NCBI GenBank assembly: GCA_024742935.1
Contig: JANSXN010000018.1
Location: forward strand, 1-40,546
DNA from: Flavobacteriaceae bacterium
GTDB taxonomy: Bacteria > Bacteroidota > Bacteroidia > Flavobacteriales > Flavobacteriaceae
DNA length: 40,546 nt
Reading direction: 5' to 3'
Within the stretch, counting starts at the first letter, position 1. Each line of letters begins with the position of its first letter. The notes beneath the pieces were generated by a model, which made no database searches, was not told the DNA's origin, and was given only the letters and a program-made list of their open reading frames with translations. This document shows, piece by piece, positions 33,362 through 40,546 of this stretch. The translations under genes were made by a program, and so were the position numbers.

Positions 33362-34444
33362 TTAGCTTAAGATTTTCTCTTTTGATTGCTCTCGTTGTAT
33401 CTTCCCGGTGGTGGTATAAACCATTTTATCAATAAAATAGACTTGTTTTGGAATTTCATAAGGATGTAAATCCACATAATCAATCTCCGGAAATGCATCT
33501 TCCTCACCCTCAATGATAAGGATTACTTTTTCGCCAAGGGTTTCATCGGGGATAGAGGTAACAAAAAAGGGGGCTTTAATCACCAGTTCGAGTACCTGTT
33601 CAATTTGCTCTGGGTGTACCTTAAACCCACCACTATTAATGACAAAGTCGGCTCTTCCCAGCCAATTAAAGAGTGTTGGCGAAATCAAATTAATCACATC
33701 ATTAGTGACTACTTTATTTGCAGCGACTAAAGGAGCGTCTATAATTAAACAGTTTCGGTCATCTTCGTCAAAGCGTACATTAGGGAGTGCCTCAAAGGCA
33801 TCATTTAATGTCTCTTGTTCTGTTCGGTGATTTAACTTTTTTATAGCAACATGAGTGATGGTTTCGGTCATCGCATAGGTCGCATAAATTTCTGTTGGGA
33901 CCTCTTGTATTTCTGACTGTAATGACGGTGATACTGCTGCACCCCCAACAATAAGTTTTTTAACACGATGGATGTCGTTTAATGAATTTTGTAGTTGCAG
34001 GGGCACCATCGCTGCAAAATCATAATTACCTTTAGTTTGCTGTAGCGGAAATTTATTGGGAATCACCACATCGATATCCCAACCTAAAAACAGCGCCCTT
34101 ACCATCATCATTTTTCCGGCTATATAGTTTACCGAAAGACAATGGAGTGCTTTTGTGCCCTCTTTTAATCCAAAATAAGCTCCTGTTGCCTTTGCACTTG
34201 CAATCATTTTTGTTTTATCAAGTGTGATGGTTTTTGGACTTCCGGTTGAACCTGAAGTGTTGGCCAAAATGGTATCACTTGGATACAACCAATTCAATAA
34301 AAAATCAGCCAAGAGTTTTTCTTCTTCATCTCCTTCAAATTGCATAGCTTCTGCAACATTGATGAGTTGTGAAAGGGAATAACTTTTACCGTTCAATTTA
34401 AAGTTGGGATGAATATGCAGCCAGGGTTCTTCCATTTTAAGCAT
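33362..34444 (-). CDS. menE: AMP-binding ligase, MenE-like (O-succinylbenzoate-CoA ligase)
   Basis: 360 aa, short for an acyl-CoA ligase but usual for the Bacteroidota MenE. The phosphate loop is TSGSTGSPK (about 63-71), TYAMTETITHVA is the A5-type motif, GRADFVINSGGFKVHPEQIE the hinge, and the C-terminal catalytic Lys is in TGKIQRE. Makes OSB-CoA for menaquinone synthesis. The start could also be the ATG 9 bp later. The CPBP protease gene lies 5 bp upstream. No other men genes are here. Confidence 0.85.
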   Translation of the reverse strand: MLKMEEPWLHIHPNFKLNGKSYSLSQLINVAEAMQFEGDEEEKLLADFLLNWLYPSDTILANTSGSTGSPKTITLDKTKMIASAKATGAYFGLKEGTKALHCLSVNYIAGKMMMVRALFLGWDIDVVIPNKFPLQQTKGNYDFAAMVPLQLQNSLNDIHRVKKLIVGGAAVSPSLQSEIQEVPTEIYATYAMTETITHVAIKKLNHRTEQETLNDAFEALPNVRFDEDDRNCLIIDAPLVAANKVVTNDVINLISPTLFNWLGRADFVINSGGFKVHPEQIEQVLELVIKAPFFVTSIPDETLGEKVILIIEGEEDAFPEIDYVDLHPYEIPKQVYFIDKMVYTTTGKIQREQSKEKILS

Positions 34445-34449
34445 TTATT

Positions 34450-35409
34450 TTATAAATAGTCACGTTCAATTTTTTCCAAATCAACCGGTTTTTCAACCCT
34501 GCCAAACAATTTTTCACTCCAGTTTTTCCATTTGTATTTTCTAGCAAGAATCAACAAATAAATGGGATAAAGTATCAATACAGGAATGACTATATCAATT
34601 CCCACAGCAGGTTCCGATATATCTTTTAAGATTGAGTTTGTAGAAAATACAGTCCAGTCTGCCGTTACCAGCAAAGCAGCTATCATATTGTTACCTGCGT
34701 GGAAGCCCAGTGCCAGTTCAAGCCCTTCATCCATCAAAGTCATAATTCCCAGAAGAAAACCTGTTCCAATGTAATACACCATAATGATGTTTCCCAGTTT
34801 TTCAACTTCAGGGTTTGCGAGATGTAAAGCTCCAAATAGAACTGAAGTTAGAATTAAAGGCAGCCATCTGTTTTTTGCCAAAACCCCTATCCCCTGCATC
34901 AAATAACCCCTGAAAAGATACTCTTCCATACTTGTCTGCAAAGGAATAAAAATAATGACAACCAATGCCAGTATTAAAAATGGCCACAATTGAAATTGCA
35001 CTTCATAATCCTGAGGATTCAAATTATAATCAATGGCTGTTAAGACAATAGTTGTGATAGCCACCAAACCAAAACCTACAAAAAACCGATTCCAGTCTAT
35101 TTTTTTTCGGGTGGTGGTTGCTTCTATTAAAGGTTGCTTGTGAAGGTATTTTATGACAAATAACAATGCCGCCAGTCCTACAGCAAAGGAGAGTAACATT
35201 AAAAACAAGGTCAAATTTGAGTCAAGAACGGTCATTAATTTTGAAACATCATCGAGGTCATAAATAGAACCACCCTCTTGCATCACTTTGACAGTAGCAG
35301 CCAAAATAAAAGGTATTGACCCCAGTTGGGCAGCAATAAAAACAATAATAATTCCCACGGCATACCGCCACCAGTCGTGATAAGATTTAAAAGCTTGTGC
35401 TATAAACAT
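34450..35409 (-). CDS. CPBP-family intramembrane glutamic endopeptidase
   Basis: 319 aa with about eight membrane segments. The family motifs are TSMEEYLFRGYLMQG (EExxxR) and FGALHLANPE (FxxxH), both intact, plus the conserved HAGNN. Abi/CAAX-type proteases cleave or anchor membrane substrates; role unknown. It shares a minus-strand unit with menE (5 bp gap). Confidence 0.9.
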   Translation of the reverse strand: MFIAQAFKSYHDWWRYAVGIIIVFIAAQLGSIPFILAATVKVMQEGGSIYDLDDVSKLMTVLDSNLTLFLMLLSFAVGLAALLFVIKYLHKQPLIEATTTRKKIDWNRFFVGFGLVAITTIVLTAIDYNLNPQDYEVQFQLWPFLILALVVIIFIPLQTSMEEYLFRGYLMQGIGVLAKNRWLPLILTSVLFGALHLANPEVEKLGNIIMVYYIGTGFLLGIMTLMDEGLELALGFHAGNNMIAALLVTADWTVFSTNSILKDISEPAVGIDIVIPVLILYPIYLLILARKYKWKNWSEKLFGRVEKPVDLEKIERDYL

Positions 35410-35513
35410 AATAAAATTTAGAGTTAATTGGGTTTTAAACTTTTTAACTTAATCAAATAAAGTAAATATAAGTCAAATAAAAGTTACCGGTTAAAAAATT
35501 CTTTTTTGTGATT

Positions 35514-37055
35514 TTAAAGAGGAATATTCCCATGTTTCCTATCCGGACGATTGACCGATTTGGATTCCAGCAAACTAAATGCTTTTAGAAGCTTTCTTCT
35601 GGTTTCCCGCGGCATAATCACCTCATCTATAAATCCGCGTTGAGCGGCTTCAAAAGGAGTCGCAAATTTATCAGCATATTCTTTTTCTTTTTCGATGAGT
35701 TTAGCTTCCGGGTTTTCAGCATTTTGAATTTCTTTTCTAAAAATGATTTCGCTTGCTCCTTTTGCTCCCATTACAGCAATTTCTGCTGTGGGCCAGGCAA
35801 AATTAAAATCGGCTCCAATGTGTTTTGAGTTCATCACATCATAAGCGCCGCCATAGGCTTTCCTAGTTATTAAAGTAACGCGGGGCACTGTAGCTTCACT
35901 AAAAGCATAAAGCAGTTTAGCTCCGTGTAAAATAATTCCGTTCCACTCTTGATCTGTGCCGGGAAGAAAACCGGGTACATCTACCAAAACCAATAAGGGA
36001 ATATTGAAGCAATCACAAAAACGTGTAAAACGAGCTGCCTTTTTTGAAGCAGCAACATCGAGAACTCCGGCTAGACTCATTGGCTGGTTTGCCACCACTC
36101 CAATACTTCTTCCGCCCAATCGGGCAAAACCCACGATGATATTGTCTGCATAGTCTTTGTGAATTTCAAAAAAACTGTTTGTATCTATGATGCCTTCAAT
36201 GACGGTTTTCATATCATAGGGCTTGTTTGAACTGGAAGGAACAATTGTTTCCAGTGAATCCCGATACTCTTCCCTAGCTGTAAAGTCTAATTTTGGAGTT
36301 GTCTCCTTATTATTTTGCGGCAGATAGCTTAAAAGTGTTTTTAAATCCTCTAAACAAGCGATATCACTCACCGATGTTACATGTGTCACGCCCGACTTTG
36401 TAGCGTGAGTACTCGCTCCACCCAGTTCTTCTGAAGTTACATTCTCATTGGTAACAGTTTTAACCACATTGGGTCCGGTTACAAACATATAGCTGGTGTC
36501 CTGAACCATTAAAGTAAAGTCTGTCATCGCCGGTGAATAAACCGCACCACCAGCACAGGGTCCCATAATAGCAGATAACTGTGGAATGACTCCTGAGGAC
36601 TGAACATTTCGGTAAAAGATATCAGCATAACCACCCAATGAACGAACTCCTTCCTGTATGCGTGCTCCACCGGAGTCATTCAATCCAATTATTGGAACAC
36701 CCAATTTTAGTGCTAAGTCCATCGTCTTACATATTTTTTCGGCGTGGGTTTCTGAAAGTGCTCCGCCAAAAACTGTAAAATCCTGTGCAAATAAACAAAC
36801 AGGGCGGCCGTTAATGGTTCCATAACCTGTTACAACCCCATCACCATAATAAATTTCTTTATCCATGCCAAAATCAGTGGTGCGATGTGTAACCAAAATG
36901 CCTATTTCCTCAAAAGAACCTTCATCGAGCAGATATTCAACACGCTCACGAGCGGTGAGCTTCTTTTTCTGGTGCTGTTTTTCAATACGGTTTTTTCCTC
37001 CTCCCAGATGAGCTAACTCAATTTTTTCTTCTAATTTTTTTCTGTTTTCACTCAT
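35514..37055 (-). CDS. Acyl-CoA (propionyl-CoA-type) carboxylase beta subunit
   Basis: 513 aa carboxyltransferase subunit. CoA-binding and oxyanion motifs are present: [55 protein letters not shown] (in part), and [17 protein letters not shown]. Most like the pccB/mmdA type. The biotin carboxylase and carrier subunits are not in the window. An exact substrate (propionyl-, methylcrotonyl- or acetyl-CoA) cannot be settled. Confidence 0.93.
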   Translation of the reverse strand: MSENRKKLEEKIELAHLGGGKNRIEKQHQKKKLTARERVEYLLDEGSFEEIGILVTHRTTDFGMDKEIYYGDGVVTGYGTINGRPVCLFAQDFTVFGGALSETHAEKICKTMDLALKLGVPIIGLNDSGGARIQEGVRSLGGYADIFYRNVQSSGVIPQLSAIMGPCAGGAVYSPAMTDFTLMVQDTSYMFVTGPNVVKTVTNENVTSEELGGASTHATKSGVTHVTSVSDIACLEDLKTLLSYLPQNNKETTPKLDFTAREEYRDSLETIVPSSSNKPYDMKTVIEGIIDTNSFFEIHKDYADNIIVGFARLGGRSIGVVANQPMSLAGVLDVAASKKAARFTRFCDCFNIPLLVLVDVPGFLPGTDQEWNGIILHGAKLLYAFSEATVPRVTLITRKAYGGAYDVMNSKHIGADFNFAWPTAEIAVMGAKGASEIIFRKEIQNAENPEAKLIEKEKEYADKFATPFEAAQRGFIDEVIMPRETRRKLLKAFSLLESKSVNRPDRKHGNIPL

Positions 37056-37184
37056 AGTTTTATCCCCTTAATTTTAATTTTTAAAGAAGCTTTCCTTTTA
37101 TTTTACAGATTGAAAGAAAGCAGGATTAGTTGAATCCAAAAATAAGGATAATTATTATTAAAATTGGATAGTAAAGGGACCGGG

Positions 37185-37880
37185 TTAAGGATTGATTTTT
37201 AAAACCAAGTTTGGATCCGGACAGTTTTCTGAAAAATACTTCAAATCTTTTTTTGAACAGACGCCGGGATAATCGCCTAGATAGACTCCAATTTCCCTAA
37301 TTATCTGAAAATGCAAATGTGGGGCATAATCCCCATTCACTTCAGCAGTGCCTAGTTGAGCTATTACCTCGCCTTGCTTAAACTTTTGACCGGGTTGAAG
37401 GCGAGTGAGTGATTCTCTGCTTAAATGACCGTAAAGTGTATAAAATGTGGTATTTGAAAATTGATGTTTTAGTATGATAGTGGGTCCGTAATCTCCAAAG
37501 TTTGTATTGTCTTTAAAGCTGTGAATTTCTCCATCTAAAACAGCTAAAATATCTGTTCCCTCTTGTACCCAAAGATCCATTCCCAAATGAATATTGCGCT
37601 CGGTTTCCGGGTTTTGTTGATTAAAATGAGAGCTGCGTTGGTAAATAGCGCGTTGCTCCAGATAACCACCATAAGCCACTTTAGAGTTATTTTTTTTTAG
37701 GTAATTATTGATAAACATTTCAACGGCATCAGACGCGCTAAAATCAATACGCTTTAAGCTTTGATTTTTGGCAGATAAATCAATTGAAAAATAATCAGTT
37801 TTATCAAACGACTTATCGATAACCGGCGTAAAGTTTTTTGTACTTTCTTTCAGAAATTTTATAAAATCAATGTTTTTCAT
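37185..37880 (-). CDS. M23-family metallopeptidase domain protein without signal peptide
   Basis: 231 aa from the ATG at 37880; a TTG 9 bp upstream is less likely. The LytM core has HLGMDLWVQ (HxxxD), LYGHLSRES and APHLHFQI (HxH), so zinc ligands are intact. The N-terminal 75 residues are not recognised. No signal peptide is visible, although the family usually works on cell-wall peptides outside the cytoplasm. It lies downstream of the M36 gene terminator. Confidence 0.85.
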   Translation of the reverse strand: MKNIDFIKFLKESTKNFTPVIDKSFDKTDYFSIDLSAKNQSLKRIDFSASDAVEMFINNYLKKNNSKVAYGGYLEQRAIYQRSSHFNQQNPETERNIHLGMDLWVQEGTDILAVLDGEIHSFKDNTNFGDYGPTIILKHQFSNTTFYTLYGHLSRESLTRLQPGQKFKQGEVIAQLGTAEVNGDYAPHLHFQIIREIGVYLGDYPGVCSKKDLKYFSENCPDPNLVLKINP

Positions 37881-37902
37881 AGATGACAAATGTAAAAAAT
37901 AA

Positions 37903-37937
37903 AAAAGGCCTTCCGGTTGATTTTCAGAAGACCTTTT
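37903..37937 (-). terminator. Rho-independent terminator after the M36 protease gene
   Basis: On the minus strand, AAAAGGTCTTC pairs with GAAGGCCTTTT (one T-G wobble) and is followed by a T-rich run. It lies 20 bp after the stop. Confidence 0.85.
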
Positions 37938-37956
37938 AAAAGAATTAAAACTACTT

Positions 37957-40546
37957 TTATTTTTTCACAATTCGCTTTATAATATTTGATTGCTCTGTTG
38001 CGATATTCACAAAATAGATTCCCGTTGCGAAATCTTGTAGTGTGAATAGTATTTGTTGTTGGTTTTCAAACACATCCAATGATTGAATTAAACGTCCGTT
38101 AACATCTGTAATGTTAATGGATTGAATTACAGCATTTGAATTATTTAATAGAGTTACTCCTCCCGTTGTTGGATTTGGGTAAATCACTATATTATCAGAA
38201 AGTGACACATCATTTGTGCTCAATAATTCTTCAACAACTAACTCAAAACTACAACTTGACAAATTACCGGATTCATCTGTCGCAGTAAAATCTATGGTAT
38301 AAGTTCCTGCACCCAGTTCAGTTCCCGGAGCCGGTATTTGTGTAGTTAGAATTATGGGGTCTGTACAATTATCTGTTGCACTGGCATCACCGTCAGCAAA
38401 ATAATCAGGCAACGTATAAGTGGTTCCTTCATCTATTTGAACTGTCATATTAGCCGGGCAAGTTAAGTCTGGATCTAATTCATCAACAACAGTAACAATA
38501 ACAGCAACTGAATTGGTGTTCCCTGATGTATCTTCTACTGTAAGGTTCACAGTATTTTCTCCAAGATCTCCACAATCAAATTCTGTTACATCGATTGATA
38601 TGGAATCAATTCCACAATTATCTGAAGAACCATTATCTACATCTGAAGCAGTAATCGAAGCCGTTCCGTTTACATCTAGTTGGACAGTAATGTTTTGTCC
38701 TAAAGCTACAGGGTTTTCGTTATCATTTACCGTTACATCAAAGGAGCAGGTTTCTATATTTCCGGCACCATCTTCAATTTCAAACGTGTTAGTTGTTGTT
38801 CCAACAGGGAAAACAGCTCCTGAAGCCAAACCGGCTATTTGAGTTGTTACAGGCTCAGGTGAGAAAACACCCACCACTTGTATGTCATCAAGCCAAACTC
38901 CTGTAGAGGAAACAATATTATCTGAGCCCATTCTCCATCTAAATTGAACGGTTTCACCGTCAAAAGAAGCGCTAAGATCTACCACTGTATCGATAAATCC
39001 ACCAGAGTTACCGGTCCAGGCTTGTCTTCCCGGTAACGGATTTCCACAACACGTACTCAATGTGCCATTATATCCACCACTAGAAAAAGACCCACCACCA
39101 TTGAGAATATCCTGCCAGGTAGCACCACCATTAATGGTGTATTCTAAAACCATACCATCAAAGTTATTTTCAGTCTGGTAACGATTCTTAAATATAAGTT
39201 GTGCAGCATTACTTGCAATTTCAATTTCCGGTGAAATCAATGAAGAAAGATTGACTCCTGCTGGGTCGTTTGCAAAAACAGCATTGGGCGACGAACTTGA
39301 ACTTGAGTTTGTAGTAGCCCAAGTAATAGCAGAACCGGAATCCTGAGTAAATGTCCAGTCTGTTGGTAATAAAGGTTTGCTTACACTGTCAAAGTTTTCT
39401 AAAAATTCTGAACTACATCCTGAAACTCCTGATGGCAGCGTATAACTTACAACAGCACCACAGCTACCAGAATCTGTATTAACAATTATATTTGATTGAC
39501 AACTAACAATCAATGCTTCAAACACTTCGATATCGTCACTGGCTGAAGATGCGGTTGCACAAGAAGATGCCGGCACGTCATAAGTAATTGTATGAACACC
39601 CACTCCTGCTGCAACAGGATCAAAAGTAAAAGTGTTTCCATTCCCGTCATCTGTAACTCCGGGACCACTATATACACCCCCTGAAGGAGTTCCTCCTCCA
39701 AGGTTAGTCAAAACTCCCACAGCTTCACAAACATCAGCAGGCGCAGTCAATGATGCAACTCCCGATGGAGTATCAAAGGCTTCTGTACCATCACTTCTAC
39801 TGCCAGATGATCCTTGATCTGCACTCACACCAAGACCTCTTTTTGCGAAAGCATCCCAAATAATACATTGGTTTGCACCTCCATAAAGAGAAACATCTGC
39901 AGCCAAAATAGCATCTCTTCCATCGACAAATCCGGGGCTACAAGGTTGAAGTTTAAGTGCTTCTGTAACAAGTGCCAGTGCTATATTATTTCCACCGGTA
40001 CCGTTATAAAAATCGGTATCAAATCCATAAGCATCTATAAGTCCCCAGGTCATTTCCCACAACATCGTGGACCAAACAGATCCAACTCCGTGGGGAACGG
40101 CAGCCGTTTTAATATCATCATAGGTTTGAGGATTCACACCCATATCTGTGTTATAAGGGAAAGGTCTGATTCCGTTTCCACCGGGTCCTTGACCAAAAAG
40201 GTAGGTCCCTACAGCTCTTGAGTCTGTTGCGGTATCACCGGCTTCCATGGTCATTAATAAACCATACCAGTCACTCCAGCCCTCACCCATTTGCTCCTGA
40301 TTACTTAAACAACCGGAGTTTGCAGCACCGCCAGTCAATCTTATCGAAATACCGTGTCCATACTCATGAACGATAACAAGGTTGTCAAAATCTCCATCTT
40401 GGCTACCACAAACATACATTTGCATTCTTGGGAGACTTCCATCTGGAGGGGTACTGAAATTTGCATTACAGGTTCCACTTCCATCCTGAGCCTCTGATCT
40501 TACCCAGTCATTGCCTATTCCTCCATTGCCATAATTATTAGCTTGA
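37957..40546 (-). CDS. Secreted M36 fungalysin-type metalloprotease with HYR repeats and T9SS sorting domain (N-terminus outside window)
   Basis: The frame is open to the right edge (upstream residues read QANNYGNGGIGNDW), so signal and propeptide are missing. Numbering from the Met at 40425: the zinc site HEYGH (20-24) and GEGWSD with the third Glu (48) define the M36 peptidase. Domains then follow: Ig-like (about 230-305), a HYR half, a MAM/jelly-roll domain (about 342-520), the other HYR half, two HYR-type repeats (about 570-735) and a C-terminal T9SS sorting domain (about 738-822, IYPNPTTGGV ... GIYFVNI ... KRIVKK). It would be exported by type IX secretion and act on extracellular proteins. 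A terminator follows. Confidence 0.92.
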   Translation of the reverse strand, partial: QANNYGNGGIGNDWVRSEAQDGSGTCNANFSTPPDGSLPRMQMYVCGSQDGDFDNLVIVHEYGHGISIRLTGGAANSGCLSNQEQMGEGWSDWYGLLMTMEAGDTATDSRAVGTYLFGQGPGGNGIRPFPYNTDMGVNPQTYDDIKTAAVPHGVGSVWSTMLWEMTWGLIDAYGFDTDFYNGTGGNNIALALVTEALKLQPCSPGFVDGRDAILAADVSLYGGANQCIIWDAFAKRGLGVSADQGSSGSRSDGTEAFDTPSGVASLTAPADVCEAVGVLTNLGGGTPSGGVYSGPGVTDDGNGNTFTFDPVAAGVGVHTITYDVPASSCATASSASDDIEVFEALIVSCQSNIIVNTDSGSCGAVVSYTLPSGVSGCSSEFLENFDSVSKPLLPTDWTFTQDSGSAITWATTNSSSSSSPNAVFANDPAGVNLSSLISPEIEIASNAAQLIFKNRYQTENNFDGMVLEYTINGGATWQDILNGGGSFSSGGYNGTLSTCCGNPLPGRQAWTGNSGGFIDTVVDLSASFDGETVQFRWRMGSDNIVSSTGVWLDDIQVVGVFSPEPVTTQIAGLASGAVFPVGTTTNTFEIEDGAGNIETCSFDVTVNDNENPVALGQNITVQLDVNGTASITASDVDNGSSDNCGIDSISIDVTEFDCGDLGENTVNLTVEDTSGNTNSVAVIVTVVDELDPDLTCPANMTVQIDEGTTYTLPDYFADGDASATDNCTDPIILTTQIPAPGTELGAGTYTIDFTATDESGNLSSCSFELVVEELLSTNDVSLSDNIVIYPNPTTGGVTLLNNSNAVIQSINITDVNGRLIQSLDVFENQQQILFTLQDFATGIYFVNIATEQSNIIKRIVKK

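Noticed and set aside
39814-40221. 135-aa plus-strand ORF inside the M36 gene
   Set aside because: Shadow frame of the protease; no domain or start signal.

Overview
The window looks like the chromosome of a Bacteroidota bacterium, most likely a flavobacterium (Flavobacteriales). The evidence is low GC, an almost complete lack of Shine-Dalgarno sequences, several TAnnTTTG -7 boxes with a TTG/TTTG near -33, a secreted protease with a C-terminal type IX secretion (T9SS) sorting domain, a [11 protein letters not shown]-type RF2 with a programmed frameshift, and many matches to familiar flavobacterial housekeeping families. No rRNA, tRNA, CRISPR array, transposase or integrase gene was seen.

Layout. 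1-6411: the end of a PagL-like lipid A deacylase, purC and a PhoH-family ATPase (minus strand), a SAM hydroxide adenosyltransferase and a small monooxygenase (plus strand), then pabB and an FMN reductase (minus strand). 6412-11080: a DEAD-box helicase (with DEVD), a trypsin-like protease, a small membrane protein, a GNAT acetyltransferase, a probable gene relic, a DUF1801 protein and an AHSA1/SRPBCC protein. 11081-14230: an accessory island. It carries an AT-rich two-gene CBASS-like defence unit (S-4TM pore effector plus CD-NTase), followed by a second GNAT gene. These are separated and bounded by long imperfect palindromes with GCTAAC / GTTAGC ends, which behave like integron attC sites. 14231-24079: a DUF885 lipoprotein, threonine aldolase, prfB (frameshifted), an ArsC-family reductase, a GxxExxY protein held between two near-identical palindromic repeats, and a minus-strand run of pyrD, a LysE exporter, HMG-CoA lyase and a 5'-nucleotidase lipoprotein. 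24244-28366: an MCE/Mla lipid-transport operon (mlaE, mlaF, mlaD, unknown) and two small minus-strand genes. 28544-32004: three tandem universal stress proteins followed by an ATP-cone/nuclease fusion, with two FNR/CRP-like palindromes upstream. 32012-40546: M24 peptidase, MenE-like ligase, CPBP protease, acyl-CoA carboxylase beta subunit, M23 peptidase, and a large T9SS-secreted M36 fungalysin cut by the right edge.

How the parts fit. Most genes are core metabolism: purines, folate, pyrimidines, menaquinone, branched-chain and odd-chain acyl-CoA, and envelope lipid transport. The unusual part is 11.4-14.1 kb, which reads as a small integron-like cassette array without a visible integrase and with an abortive-infection module as its first cassette. 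The second mobile-looking unit is the GxxExxY gene at 19.4-20.0 kb. The intergenic DNA is rich in short palindromes and tandem repeats, several of which recur across the window.
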